A DNA stretch of 64,000 nucleotides, taken from positions 3,038,001 through 3,102,000 of the forward strand of contig NZ_MAYG01000001.1 in the NCBI RefSeq assembly GCF_001684965.1. Reading direction: 5' to 3'. Within the stretch, counting starts at the first letter, position 1; each line of letters opens with the position of its first letter. The notes under the pieces were generated by a model, which was not told the origin of the DNA, did no database searches, and was given only the letters and a program-made list of their open reading frames with translations. Shown in pieces: positions 26,382-35,930 of the stretch. Source of the stretch: Chryseobacterium arthrosphaerae. Lineage in GTDB: Bacteria > Bacteroidota > Bacteroidia > Flavobacteriales > Weeksellaceae. A program made the position numbers and the translations under genes.

Positions 26382-26927
26382 ATGAAACAAAACTTTAAAC
26401 TTTTTTCAATCTTACTTTTTTTACTGGTTTCAATGCCGTCTTTTGCACAAAAGAAAACACCTTTTCAGATCAACGGTGAATTATTTGAAGTTCCCGGAAA
26501 ATGGGAATACCGGACCCAGCTTAAAGAGTCAGGTCAGTTTCACTTAACCAATAAAAGTGAAAAGATCAGTATGAGGATTTCCGTAAGAAAACCGGAAAAA
26601 TTCGAATTTTATAAAGAAGGCTTAACCGAAGATGAATTACTGAATAAATTTTACGCCTGGGAATATGATTACTGGGCTTCTTCAAAGGGAATAAAAGCCG
26701 AGGTTGCTGAAATAAAACGAAACGAAGAAAAAAAATACATTATCTGGAAAATAGTTATTAAAAACAGCCCTCAAAATAATAATAAGGACCTCATCACCTA
26801 TTTACTATACGCTGTCAGAAATAACAATCTTATTTCATTAAACTTAACCAATAATGCAGATAAAACACCACCATTGACAGAAGCTGAATCTGTTGAACTT
26901 CTTGAACAGACTTATTTAAAAAAGTAA
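26382..26927 (+). CDS. Secreted protein of unknown function
   Basis: 181 residues with a signal peptide (start MKQNFKLFSILLFLLVSM, cleavage after SFAQ). The mature part reads as a single beta-sandwich-like domain: FQINGELFEVPGKWEYRT, KISMRISVRKPE, YIIWKIVIKNSP, LISLNLTNNA. No family recognised. A TACATTTG -7-like box is at 26324-26331. It precedes the O-acyltransferase pair by 70 bp on the same strand. Confidence 0.7.
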   Translation: MKQNFKLFSILLFLLVSMPSFAQKKTPFQINGELFEVPGKWEYRTQLKESGQFHLTNKSEKISMRISVRKPEKFEFYKEGLTEDELLNKFYAWEYDYWASSKGIKAEVAEIKRNEEKKYIIWKIVIKNSPQNNNKDLITYLLYAVRNNNLISLNLTNNADKTPPLTEAESVELLEQTYLKK

Positions 26928-26996
26928 ATGGTTGACATTCCTCAACGGCCATTAAATAACCCTGTAAACAGAACTCAAAAACCGACAGAATAAAAG

Positions 26997-28433
26997 ATGC
27001 TTTTCAACTCAATAGGCTTTGCCATATTTTTACCCGTAGTATTTCTGCTGTATTGGCTGGTCACAAACAAAAATCTCAGGCTTCAGAATATATTACTACT
27101 TCTGGCAAGCTATTACTTTTATGCCTGCTGGGACTGGCGCTTTTTGTTTTTACTGATGTTTTCTACCCTTTTAGACTATTGTACAGGTTTGAAAATGCAG
27201 GAAGCAGAAAATCAGAAAGGAAAACGGTTTTGGTTTTGGCTAAGCATCACCATCAATCTTGGGTTTCTTGGCGTATTCAAATATTACAACTTCTTTGCAC
27301 AATCTTTTGCCGAAGCAATCTCTCATGTAGGTCTGCAGGTAAATCCATGGACCCTGCAGGTAATTCTTCCGGTGGGAATTTCGTTCTATACATTTCACGG
27401 CCTTTCATATGTAATAGATGTTTACAAAGACCGAATCAGGGCAGAAAGTAACTTTGTGGACTATGCTGTTTTTGTGAGCTTCTTTCCTTTACTTGTTGCC
27501 GGCCCTATTGAAAGGGCAACGCATTTGTTACCTCAGATCAAAAAAAGACGGACTTTCAATTACACACAAGCCGTTGACGGCTTACGACAAATACTTTGGG
27601 GACTTTTCAAAAAAATAGTGATTGCTGATAATTGTGCTGAGTTTGTCAATCAGATTTTCAACAGCTCTGCCGACCAGTCAGGAAGTACTTTAGCCTTAGG
27701 CGCTGTACTTTTTGCCTTCCAGATCTACGGAGATTTTTCCGGATATTCTGACATTGCTATAGGAACGGCAAGACTTTTTGGAATAGATTTATTAAGAAAC
27801 TTTGCATTCCCCTATTTTTCAAGGGATATCGCAGAGTTTTGGAGACGCTGGCACATTTCACTCTCTTCCTGGTTCAAAGATTATTTATACATTCCATTAG
27901 GCGGCAGCAAAGGCGGAAACTGGATGCGTATCCGTAATACCTTTATTATTTTTATTGTAAGTGGCTTTTGGCACGGGGCCAACTGGACTTTTATTGTCTG
28001 GGGAGCGTTGAATGCACTTTTCATCATGCCTTCCATTATCATGAAGACCAACCGTAATCATCTGGAAACCGTGGCACAGGGAAATATACTTCCAACTGTA
28101 AAAGAATTTTTTCAAATGACAGTAACCTTTAGTTTGGCGGTATTGGCGTGGATATTTTTCAGAGCAGAAAATATATCACATGCATTTTCCTATATTTCGG
28201 GTATATTTTCCAGGTCTCTTTTTTCCATTCCAACTATTACCCCACGTCTTCTTATGCTTCTTATTATAATCTTTATGGTTATTGAATGGCTGGGGAGAGA
28301 ACAGCAGTACGCTATTGCAAAGCTGGGGCTGCAATGGAAAAGCCCAGTAAGATATGCCATGTATTATGCCATTATTATTGCCATATTCTGGTTTGCAGGC
28401 AAAGATCAACAGTTTATTTATTTTCAGTTTTAA
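26997..28433 (+). CDS. MBOAT-family membrane O-acyltransferase (AlgI-like)
   Basis: 478 residues with about ten transmembrane segments. MBOAT signatures are clear: N-terminal LFNSIGFAIFLPVVFLLYWL, LPVGISFYTFHGLSYVID, FSGYSDIAIGTARLFG, FWRRWHISLSSWFKDYLYIP and the catalytic His in FIVSGFWHGANWTFIVWG. AlgI-type proteins carry acyl groups across the inner membrane to acetylate exopolysaccharides or peptidoglycan, with an AlgJ/X-like SGNH partner. The next gene, 3 bp downstream, is such a partner. Confidence 0.93.
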   Translation: MLFNSIGFAIFLPVVFLLYWLVTNKNLRLQNILLLLASYYFYACWDWRFLFLLMFSTLLDYCTGLKMQEAENQKGKRFWFWLSITINLGFLGVFKYYNFFAQSFAEAISHVGLQVNPWTLQVILPVGISFYTFHGLSYVIDVYKDRIRAESNFVDYAVFVSFFPLLVAGPIERATHLLPQIKKRRTFNYTQAVDGLRQILWGLFKKIVIADNCAEFVNQIFNSSADQSGSTLALGAVLFAFQIYGDFSGYSDIAIGTARLFGIDLLRNFAFPYFSRDIAEFWRRWHISLSSWFKDYLYIPLGGSKGGNWMRIRNTFIIFIVSGFWHGANWTFIVWGALNALFIMPSIIMKTNRNHLETVAQGNILPTVKEFFQMTVTFSLAVLAWIFFRAENISHAFSYISGIFSRSLFSIPTITPRLLMLLIIIFMVIEWLGREQQYAIAKLGLQWKSPVRYAMYYAIIIAIFWFAGKDQQFIYFQF

Positions 28434-28436
28434 TCT

Positions 28437-29468
28437 ATGAAAAGGCTTATTATAAAAACAGCATTCTTTGTTGCACCCTTCTTTGCTTTATATATCATTA
28501 CGGCCCTGTTTTTCACAACCGATGCAGACTTGCTCCGTTTGGGATTTCTTCCTGCCCTGGATAAGAATTACCACGAAAAGCTGGCTTCATCTGAACCTAC
28601 AATAAAGTTTACCCAGCTTTCAGAATCGAAAAAGAAAACATATGAAATCCTGACTATCGGAGATTCATTTTCAGAGCAGGGAAAATCCGGTTATCAGAAT
28701 GGTTTAGCCCATGATTTCAGCCTCCTGCATATTGACCGCTTTATTTCAAACAATCAGATCCAGACATTGATTGAGCTGTGCAATGGTAATTTTTTTGATA
28801 CCTATAAAGTTCAATATGTGATTTTACAGGGGGTGGAACGGAATTTAATTCGTGATATACAGAATATAGACAACACATCTAAAATTGATATTCACCAAAT
28901 AGATTCAATCATGATCAATCACAACCGTCAGCCCCTTCAGGACGAATACAGTTTCTTTTCACGTACAACTTTAAGGTTTCCTTATTCTACACTGAAATAT
29001 TTCACAGATAAAAATTATTTAGCCAATGGGCAGGTTTACAATGTTGAATTAAATACGGGATCATTATTTAGCAATCATTGCAGTAAACTGCTTTTTTATC
29101 ATGACGATCTGAATAATACCATACAAAATAATTTACCTGAAAATACGGTTAAACTGAACAGAATTTTAAACGAACTCGCCCGGAAACTTAAAGAAAAAAA
29201 CATAACCCTTCTATTTTTGCCCTCACCGGACAAATACGATCTGTATTATGACTATATCACTGATAAGCATAATTTTACCAAACCTGTATTTTTTGATAAT
29301 TTTGGAAAGCTGGATAAAGAATATATCTACATCAACTCTAAAGAAATATTAACAAAAGAATTAGACCGTAAAAAAGACATTTACTATTTTGATGATACCC
29401 ATTGGTCTCCCATAGCAGCCAGACTGATGGCACAAGAAATAAAAAAAGTAATACTTTCACGCAAATAA
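28437..29468 (+). CDS. AlgJ/AlgX-like SGNH acetyltransferase partner
   Basis: 343 residues with one N-terminal membrane anchor (FFVAPFFALYIITALFF). The SGNH-fold motifs are GDSFSEQG (Ser nucleophile, near residue 75) and the C-terminal DDTHWSPIAARLMA (Asp-His pair as in the DHHW family). With the MBOAT protein 3 bp upstream it forms the usual two-gene O-acetylation module: the membrane protein passes the acetyl group and this exported enzyme transfers it to a glycan. The glycan is unknown because no glycosyltransferase is nearby. Confidence 0.82.
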   Translation: MKRLIIKTAFFVAPFFALYIITALFFTTDADLLRLGFLPALDKNYHEKLASSEPTIKFTQLSESKKKTYEILTIGDSFSEQGKSGYQNGLAHDFSLLHIDRFISNNQIQTLIELCNGNFFDTYKVQYVILQGVERNLIRDIQNIDNTSKIDIHQIDSIMINHNRQPLQDEYSFFSRTTLRFPYSTLKYFTDKNYLANGQVYNVELNTGSLFSNHCSKLLFYHDDLNNTIQNNLPENTVKLNRILNELARKLKEKNITLLFLPSPDKYDLYYDYITDKHNFTKPVFFDNFGKLDKEYIYINSKEILTKELDRKKDIYYFDDTHWSPIAARLMAQEIKKVILSRK

Positions 29469-29512
29469 AGTACGGACGCAGCCAGGAAAAATACTACTAA
29501 CAGAAATACATT

Positions 29513-29638
29513 ATGAGAGCCACTCTTTTTTCTGACATCCATGGCAAAATATTATTACCCTTTAAACTTGTCGATTTATGCCAAAAAGAAACCGTGCATT
29601 TTTTATCCCCAAACTTTCAACTATATTTGTTCTTATAA
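29513..29638 (+). pseudogene. Truncated metallophosphoesterase 5' remnant
   Basis: ATG 29513 opens a 41-residue frame starting MRATLFSDIHGKILLPFKL, the N-terminus of calcineurin-like phosphoesterases (SDIHG with the first metal ligands Asp and His). It then runs out of similarity and stops at 29638. No later metallophosphoesterase motif follows, so this is a deletion remnant. Confidence 0.6.
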
Positions 29639-29679
29639 GGCCATGATCAACATGGCCTATATAAATTTAAGCGAAAATT

Positions 29680-30225
29680 ATGGCAACAAAAGAAGAATTC
29701 TGGGACAGAAAGAAGAAATTGAATGATGATTTTTTTGTGATGGGCTCCGTAGCGCATCCGGCCACCGAAAAACAAATTACAGAATACGAAGAAAGAACAG
29801 GTTTTACGTTCAGCGAGGATATTAAAGACTTTCTTACCACATTCGGTTCATTGGTTTTTGAAGTCAAAGAAGAAATATGGAAACGTCCCGAAGAATTTGA
29901 TGTTCTTCCGAGCTGGAAATTCGGATATGGCTTTTTTGTGTATGGCCTGTCACAGGATGAAGAAATGCCTTCGTGGATGGGATTTGAAGAGAAACACCAG
30001 GAAGCTCTTGAGTATAAAGAAAAACCGTTGGGACAGCTGTTTTTCAAACGCAGCGGAAATCTATACAGGGCCTATACCGACAACGGGGTCATAAAAATTG
30101 AATATGACAAATATGATGAGGAAGATTATGAAGTTTTTGATGGAAATCTGTACGACTTTTTAATTGAAGAAATCAACAATTTAGAACAGGACTACCTGGA
30201 ATATATCAACGAAGCAAAATCCTAA
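29680..30225 (+). CDS. SMI1/KNR4 (SUKH) family protein
   Basis: 181 residues, acidic. The SUKH pattern is visible: ATEKQITEYEERTGFTFSEDIKDFL (helix and 'LP..yk.fL' region), LPSWKFGYGFFVYGLSQDEEM, and GNLYDFLIEEINNL near the end. SUKH proteins are common immunity proteins for polymorphic toxins and also have regulatory roles. No toxin gene is adjacent here, so it could be an orphan immunity gene. A TATATTTG box at 29622-29629 may be its promoter. Confidence 0.8.
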   Translation: MATKEEFWDRKKKLNDDFFVMGSVAHPATEKQITEYEERTGFTFSEDIKDFLTTFGSLVFEVKEEIWKRPEEFDVLPSWKFGYGFFVYGLSQDEEMPSWMGFEEKHQEALEYKEKPLGQLFFKRSGNLYRAYTDNGVIKIEYDKYDEEDYEVFDGNLYDFLIEEINNLEQDYLEYINEAKS

Positions 30226-30255
30226 TCCGCAGTACACCGCAATATTGACATTTTT

Positions 30256-30915
30256 ATGAAACAAGCATTTGAATTCCTCACTCATCTAAGAGAAAACAAC
30301 AACCGGGAATGGTTTGCCAGCCACAAATCCGAATACGATTCTATCGTTAAAGAAAATAAAGTATTTTTTAATCAGATCTATTCTGAGCTTCAGGAATATG
30401 ATCATCTTAAAGGAATCCATATTTTCAGGATTTACAGGGATGTTCGCTTTTCTAAGGATCAGACGCCGTATAAAACCAATTTCGGAGTTGGATATTCCCG
30501 TTCAAAGCCTATGCTGAGAGGCGGATACTATATTCAGCTGGAACCCGGCAACAGTTTTGCAGGTGGAGGATTCTGGGGACCGGATGCAAAGGATTTGCTT
30601 CGTATCCGTAAAGAATTCGAAATCAGTACTGCGGAAATTGAAAAAATCACCTCAGATAAAACCTTTATCAGATATTTCGGGACCCTCAATGGCGATTCTG
30701 TAAAAACAGCGCCCCGGGGATTTGATAAAAACCACCCTGCCATAGATTTAATCAGAAAAAAACAATACATTGTCATGCGGAAATTCACAGACAAAGAAGT
30801 CCTGTCTGACAATTTTCAGAAGGAGGTTATTCAAACCTTACTGGCCATGCGTCCCTTTTTTGATTATATGAGTGAAGTCCTGACAACGGATCTGAATGGT
30901 GAACCTTTATTTTAA
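30256..30915 (+). CDS. DUF2461 family protein
   Basis: 219 residues. Recognised by FLTHLRENNNREWFASHKSEY at the N-terminus, IFRIYRDVRFSKDQTPYKTN and GGYYIQLEPGNSFAGGG in the middle and the DKNHPAIDLIRKKQY segment. DUF2461 is a widespread single-domain family of unknown biochemical role. Full length. It lies 30 bp after the SUKH gene on the same strand. Confidence 0.9.
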   Translation: MKQAFEFLTHLRENNNREWFASHKSEYDSIVKENKVFFNQIYSELQEYDHLKGIHIFRIYRDVRFSKDQTPYKTNFGVGYSRSKPMLRGGYYIQLEPGNSFAGGGFWGPDAKDLLRIRKEFEISTAEIEKITSDKTFIRYFGTLNGDSVKTAPRGFDKNHPAIDLIRKKQYIVMRKFTDKEVLSDNFQKEVIQTLLAMRPFFDYMSEVLTTDLNGEPLF

Positions 30916-30970
30916 ATAAGACACTGTATTTCAGCATCAAAAAAAACATAAACCAAAGAAAAAATTAACC

Positions 30971-32011
30971 ATGCCTTATCATAAGCAGCTCTTTCTACTT
31001 TCCGCCATTTTTTTATTTCTGATCAACTGTACATTGGCTCAGCAAAAAAAAGTCCTTCAGATTGATTCTCTGATGAAACGCTCAGCACAAACCGGAGCTT
31101 TTAACGGGAATGTTCTGGTTGCAAAAAATAATAAAATAATCTATCATGCTTCTTTGGGCTTTACAGATGTTACAAAGACGAAAAAACTCACCGCTGATTA
31201 CAGATTTCATATTGGTTCCATTACCAAAGAATTCACAGCGGTTGCTCTGATGCAATTACAGGAACAGGGCAGATTGAAAACAGATGATCATGTTTCCCGA
31301 TACATGCCGGAACTTCCCCAATGGGCCCATAAAGTCACCATAAAAAACTTACTGCAGTATACGAGCGGAATTCCCAATGTAAACTGGAAAAAAATAAAAA
31401 ATGACAAAGACCTGTATGAAGGATTACGACTTGTAGATTCACTGGATTTTAAACCAGGTACCCAATACGATTATAACATCAGCAATCTGTTTTTACGTCA
31501 GTTTATTATTGAAAGATTAACAGGAATACCATTTAATCAGTATGCTGAAAAATTTATTTTCAAGCCCTGCAAAATGGCAACTTCCATCATGACTCCTTTT
31601 GAAAATGAAAACAATATAGCCAGGGGATTCAACAGTAAATCAGTACCCGATAAAGCTGATCTGCCCATCACCGGCGGAACTTATTTAACGACTCAAGATC
31701 TGTTGAAATGGTCGAAATGTCTTCAGTCCAATACATTAATCAATGCAGACTCGTTATTTGAACTCGGACAGCAATTTGACCAGCCGGAAACCCAATCTTC
31801 CTTAGGGCAGGCCAAATTTAAAGACAGAAAATTAATTGAACATCTGCACGATGGGAGGTCCGGAAGCTATGAAGCGATTTTGGTTTCTGATCTGAATGAA
31901 AAAACGACCATAATCCTTCTGGGAAATAACTATAACGGGAAATTATTTGAAATTTCTGATGGAATTACAGCCATTTTGAAAAACGAAAAGTATAGTTTTC
32001 CAAAAAAATAA
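30971..32011 (+). CDS. Secreted beta-lactamase-type serine hydrolase
   Basis: 346 residues with a signal peptide or lipobox (FLINCTLAQ). Class C beta-lactamase/esterase fold: catalytic SxxK as SITK in RFHIGSITKEFTAV, the YxN motif as YNISN, and HLHDGRSGSYEA near the C-terminus in place of KTG. Likely an esterase or peptidase acting in the periplasm rather than a resistance enzyme. A second protein of this superfamily lies at 39896. Decayed sequence follows directly downstream. Confidence 0.88.
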   Translation: MPYHKQLFLLSAIFLFLINCTLAQQKKVLQIDSLMKRSAQTGAFNGNVLVAKNNKIIYHASLGFTDVTKTKKLTADYRFHIGSITKEFTAVALMQLQEQGRLKTDDHVSRYMPELPQWAHKVTIKNLLQYTSGIPNVNWKKIKNDKDLYEGLRLVDSLDFKPGTQYDYNISNLFLRQFIIERLTGIPFNQYAEKFIFKPCKMATSIMTPFENENNIARGFNSKSVPDKADLPITGGTYLTTQDLLKWSKCLQSNTLINADSLFELGQQFDQPETQSSLGQAKFKDRKLIEHLHDGRSGSYEAILVSDLNEKTTIILLGNNYNGKLFEISDGITAILKNEKYSFPKK

Positions 32012-32020
32012 CCATAAGAA

Positions 32021-32268
32021 ATGATCGCATTAGACGAAATTGATGAAACAAAAATTATTGAATGTCTTCGGAATCAAAGCGTAAAAAATAGATTTTTGGT
32101 TACCCGGTTTCTGACCATGCATTCTTACTTGAAAAAAAATCAACAATTTCAAAACTAAAACGAATTCTTTCAGATCTTAATAAGGAAGGAATTTTAGTAA
32201 AACGAAAGACAAAGCAAGATTTTAAAGGAATAAAAGAAATTGGATACGATTATATAGATAAGTCATGA
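32021..32268 (+). pseudogene. Frameshifted small winged-helix-like gene
   Basis: ATG 32021 gives a 45-residue frame (MIALDEIDETKIIECLRNQS) ending near 32158. From about 32120 the +1 frame continues with KKSTISKLKRILSDLNKEGI and LVKRKTKQDFKGIKEIGYDY up to the stop at 32268. Together they read as one about 80-residue winged-helix-type protein interrupted by a one-base shift near 32125. Likely decayed. Confidence 0.5.
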
Positions 32269-32355
32269 TTTCTTACTGGAAAACTGAAATTCTGAATTCC
32301 ATATTGTATGAAATCTTAAGGTTCAGTTACCTATTCAATAAGTAAATTGGAACAG

Positions 32356-32940
32356 ATGAAAAACGCATTACAACTCATTCTGGGATTTCTTGTAATCTCA
32401 GGCTGCCATTCAAAAAATAATAAGACTGAAATGTTAAATCCTGATCATACATTTAAAGTCATCAGCGCAACAGATTCTACGTCTTTTTTACAATGGAATA
32501 ATGGAAAAACAGTTCTCCGCTCGGCAAATCCTGTCAGTAACCACTACCTTGATGATAAAACTCATCTACAATGGAGCAATGAAAAATACATGTGCTTCAG
32601 ACATTCAAATGGAAGTGATACCTGGACCGATTTAATTTTACCGTTTACAAATAATGAAGTAAAACTGTATGAAAATCCATTGTCCTATGATCCTGTAAAT
32701 GGCCTAGTAGTTTATGAAACAGACTCTTTACCTTATAAGCTCGTTGCAGAAAGTATTAATTTTAAGAAAAAGCAATTCATAGGAGAAACCTGGAAAAACT
32801 GTTCAAGCGTATTTCCCCATTACTGTATTGACACTATCTTTATTGAAAATAAAAAGCTTTACGTAGACTGGATTCTGCCGGACAAAACAGATCCGTCTGC
32901 CCAAAAGGAACTACAACAAATCAGACTGGATTTCCCATAA
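32356..32940 (+). CDS. Lipoprotein of unknown function
   Basis: 194 residues from ATG 32356 (a TTG three codons upstream is in frame). Signal sequence MKNALQLILGFLVISGC with the lipobox Cys at residue 17. The body is beta-rich with several tryptophans (LQWNNGKTVL, THLQWSNEKYM, SDTWTDLILPF). No known domain recognised. Stands alone among short accessory genes. Confidence 0.7.
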   Translation: MKNALQLILGFLVISGCHSKNNKTEMLNPDHTFKVISATDSTSFLQWNNGKTVLRSANPVSNHYLDDKTHLQWSNEKYMCFRHSNGSDTWTDLILPFTNNEVKLYENPLSYDPVNGLVVYETDSLPYKLVAESINFKKKQFIGETWKNCSSVFPHYCIDTIFIENKKLYVDWILPDKTDPSAQKELQQIRLDFP

Positions 32941-32989
32941 CGATTAACATATAAAATACTTTAATTCATTCAACCTAAAACCCAGCTCC

Positions 32990-33595
32990 ATGATCGATCT
33001 GAAATACGTTCAAGCACTCATTGAAAAAGAAATCAGTCCGGACTTCGAAATCCGGGAATATTTTGATACCACAGATATGGTTATAGTCTTCTGGAAACAT
33101 AAAATATATGATACTGATGATGAAAGAGGGCATATTATCGGAGCCGGACCCGTGGTTTACGATAAAACGACAAAAGAATACCGAGTTCTAGGCTCCAGAG
33201 AATGGTTCAGTGAAGAAATCTGCAGGCTTTTTGAAACGGATGAGACAAAAGAAAAAATGCAGGACCATGAGTATCTGATGAATTTATTTGAAAATAATGA
33301 AGAAGATTCCGTCTATTCCCGCTTACTGACTGAAAAAATAAAAGCCAGTATTCTCAGACGGAATTATATTAATTCAGAAGATATTGACTTTCTGTCCATT
33401 TTAACCGGAGCAAGAAGACTGGATAAAAAATTTGAAATGAAAGGCAAACCGGAATGGAACCATACAGACCACTGCGTTGTGGTATCTGGTGATCGTGAGG
33501 CAAAAGAAAAACTGATCAGTATCTGGAAAGAAATCAATTTCGGATACCAAATACTTTCCGAAACCGAACTGCTCCTGTTCCGGATAAGGAATTGA
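32990..33595 (+). CDS. Imm35/YrhB-like protein
   Basis: 201 residues, cytoplasmic. The stretch GHIIGAGPVVYDKTTKEYRV within the first 65 residues resembles the YrhB/Imm35 immunity domain, where a short beta-hairpin displays 'GP.i.D..tg.i'. The second half (residues 110-200) has no recognised domain. If the assignment is right this is a second orphan immunity-type gene near the SUKH gene. Resemblance is limited, so the family call is tentative. Confidence 0.5.
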   Translation: MIDLKYVQALIEKEISPDFEIREYFDTTDMVIVFWKHKIYDTDDERGHIIGAGPVVYDKTTKEYRVLGSREWFSEEICRLFETDETKEKMQDHEYLMNLFENNEEDSVYSRLLTEKIKASILRRNYINSEDIDFLSILTGARRLDKKFEMKGKPEWNHTDHCVVVSGDREAKEKLISIWKEINFGYQILSETELLLFRIRN

Positions 33596-33666
33596 TAAAT
33601 GAGGACAAGAGACGTGATAGGCAAGTGAAAACATGCTCAACTCCCGTTTCACTGCTAATTATTCAG

Positions 33667-33674
33667 TATCTTTG
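33667..33674 (+). promoter_or_regulatory. Candidate -7 box (TATCTTTG)
   Basis: Exact TAnnTTTG match 43 bp before the alpha/beta hydrolase start; no matching -33 element noted. Confidence 0.35.
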
Positions 33675-33717
33675 AGGGATTACAATTCACTATTTCTTTT
33701 GATACAACTTTAATATA

Positions 33718-34635
33718 ATGACCAGACTTTTAAAAATCATTTTCCTTTTTCTGTTTCTCTTCAACCATACCGTAAATGCTCAGGAAAAAAAAGATTACGC
33801 TCTGCTGACCGGCGATCAGGTAAAACTGCATGTTAAAAAATCCGGAAAGGGACCTGTATGTATTTTTATTCATGGCGGCCCGGGTGCCTGGAGCCAGTCA
33901 TTTGAAAATCTGGGCGGAAATAAACTGGAATCTGATCTTACTATGGTATACTATGACCAGAGAGGAAGCGGATACTCCGGGAATTCTCCGGAAGGGAATT
34001 ATTCATTAGACAGAATGGCTGAAGATATTGAAGAGATCCGAAAGCAGTACGGCACAGAAAAAATTCACCTTTTAGCCCATTCATTCGGTGGGATCCTGGC
34101 AACTCATTATGCTCAAAAATATCCTGATCATGTAAAAGGAATCATCCTGGCCAACTGTACACTGAATATAAAATACTCTCTTCAGCAGCAGATCAGCTAT
34201 ATGAACAGGCTGATGGATACTGATTTTAAGGCAGAAGATGCCACATTACTGGCAGATTTCATGAAAGCAAAAAATGAACTGGTAAAAAGAGGATTGGATT
34301 ATAAAATGCTCTCTGACTGCAAAGAAAATATAGAGCTATTGAATAAAATTGACCGCAAGAACCCAAGCTCTTTTGAATTTGCCCAAAAAGCATTTACCAT
34401 ACAGGAATACTGGAAGGATTACACCCCTGTGACCTCCTCTATAAAAATTCCAGCGCTCATCATTACAGGAACAAGAGACCACTCTATCGGAGAAAAACAT
34501 TTCACCTCTTTTTCATTTCCTGATCAGCAGGTAGTGGAAATCAATGGCGGCCATATCCTCTATTATGAAGAAAATAAAAAATTTGTAAAAGCAATTTCTG
34601 ATTTCATCCATAAAACAGACCGCCAGATCTTTTAA
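33718..34635 (+). CDS. Secreted alpha/beta hydrolase, prolyl-iminopeptidase-like
   Basis: 305 residues with a signal peptide (start MTRLLKIIFLFLFLF). Signature motifs of the S33 group: IHGGPGAW (oxyanion HGGPG), YYDQRGSGYSG, nucleophile LLAHSFGG (Ser), acid in TGTRDHSIG and His in INGGHILYY. HGGPG with YDQRGxGxS is typical of proline iminopeptidases and related esterases. A terminal-proline peptidase or esterase in the periplasm is the best guess. Confidence 0.88.
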   Translation: MTRLLKIIFLFLFLFNHTVNAQEKKDYALLTGDQVKLHVKKSGKGPVCIFIHGGPGAWSQSFENLGGNKLESDLTMVYYDQRGSGYSGNSPEGNYSLDRMAEDIEEIRKQYGTEKIHLLAHSFGGILATHYAQKYPDHVKGIILANCTLNIKYSLQQQISYMNRLMDTDFKAEDATLLADFMKAKNELVKRGLDYKMLSDCKENIELLNKIDRKNPSSFEFAQKAFTIQEYWKDYTPVTSSIKIPALIITGTRDHSIGEKHFTSFSFPDQQVVEINGGHILYYEENKKFVKAISDFIHKTDRQIF

Positions 34636-34769
34636 CGACATGATCGATAAGTACATGCTTTTTTATAATCTTCAGACGAGCCGGCAGAATCTATGATATC
34701 ACTGATGGTGATGACATTGATCAATAGTTGCAGTCGAAAGGTATTATCATAAAAAAAGAAATATAGCCT

Positions 34770-35189
34770 ATGATCATTCAGAATCAAATAGAAGAATACA
34801 TTGCCAGCCAATCTGAATCCAAAAGCAGGGACATGAAGGCTCTTCATCATCTCATCACAGAGCTCATACCAGAATGCCGGCTATGGTTTCTGGATGGTAG
34901 AAACAGTGAAGGTAAAATTGTTTCCAATCCGAATATAGGCTATGGACACCACACGATTACCTATACCGATGGAAGCACAAAAGAATTTTATCAGATCGGA
35001 ATGAGTGCCAATACAACAGGAATTTCTCTTTATATTTTAGATATTGATGATAAAACCTATTTATCCAGAATTTATGGTGAAAAAATAGGTAAAGCCAAAG
35101 TAACCGGATATTGTATTAAATTTAAAGCACTTAAAGATATTAATATTGAAGTTCTCAAGACAGCGTTGCAAGCGGGCTGTAAACAATAA
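34770..35189 (+). CDS. DUF1801 domain protein
   Basis: 139 residues, cytoplasmic. DUF1801 pattern: an N-terminal helix (IEEYIASQSESKSRDMKALHHLITELIPEC), a central sheet with FYQIGMSANTTGISLYILDI, and C-terminal KALKDINIEVLKTALQAG. Proteins of this YdhG-like fold are widespread, small and of unknown function; some associate with iron or haem chaperones. It ends 2 bp before the next gene, which implies co-transcription. Confidence 0.85.
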   Translation: MIIQNQIEEYIASQSESKSRDMKALHHLITELIPECRLWFLDGRNSEGKIVSNPNIGYGHHTITYTDGSTKEFYQIGMSANTTGISLYILDIDDKTYLSRIYGEKIGKAKVTGYCIKFKALKDINIEVLKTALQAGCKQ

Positions 35190-35191
35190 AA

Positions 35192-35824
35192 ATGAATTTT
35201 ATCCGACGGTTTTTCAAAACAGGTGAAAATACAGGTGATACCTGGGGCATGTTTCGTTCTTCAAAATCTGAAATACGGGAATTCCTTGTGTCTTTAGGAC
35301 AGCTTTCCTTCGCCGATGATTCTCTTACAATAAAAAATTACCCTTTTGAGCCTTCTATTGCCTATAGACAGAATACCTTTCCGTCAGAGCAGATTGATGA
35401 TATTGATTTTACATCCAGCCCTCCCACCTGTAGAATCGGAAATGAACTTCTGTTTTTAAATGCTGAGCAAAAAACTGAACTTGAAAAATTTGCCGGAAGA
35501 AATAACATTAAAACTGTTAAACGCCCCATGATCTGGGAGTGGATCCTTGAACCTTTCTTAGACACGGAATTCACACCTGAAACAGATCAAAAACTAACAG
35601 AAATCCTGGCAAAATTCGGATTAACAGCTGAACAGGTGAAAAATCTAAGGGCAGAAGTAGAAACCCAGATGCTCAAATACAATTTTGATACAATGCTATG
35701 GGAATGGTGCGGATTTGATGCTTCAGATGTGCTGAGAGCCATGCGGACAAAATATCAAAAGGCTGAATTTGAGGATTTCTACCAACGGGTCATGGAAATC
35801 GCATTATTAACAGAGAAAGAGTAA
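35192..35824 (+). CDS. Protein of unknown function
   Basis: 210 residues, no signal peptide. N-terminal half mostly beta (KSEIREFLVSLGQLSFADDS, PTCRIGNELLFLNAEQ), C-terminal half helical with WEWILEPFLDTEFTPETDQK and the tryptophan-rich LWEWCGFDASDVLRAMR. No family recognised. It starts 2 bp after the DUF1801 gene; shared transcription is likely but no common function can be inferred. Confidence 0.7.
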   Translation: MNFIRRFFKTGENTGDTWGMFRSSKSEIREFLVSLGQLSFADDSLTIKNYPFEPSIAYRQNTFPSEQIDDIDFTSSPPTCRIGNELLFLNAEQKTELEKFAGRNNIKTVKRPMIWEWILEPFLDTEFTPETDQKLTEILAKFGLTAEQVKNLRAEVETQMLKYNFDTMLWEWCGFDASDVLRAMRTKYQKAEFEDFYQRVMEIALLTEKE

Positions 35825-35930
35825 AGCAAAACTTTCTCTATCTTTAAGACAAAATCTAAGTAAGCTCTAGAATATATTCAATGTGAGGAATATTTTATAG
35901 CTCACAGGCCGCTCATCATTGAAAAAATTT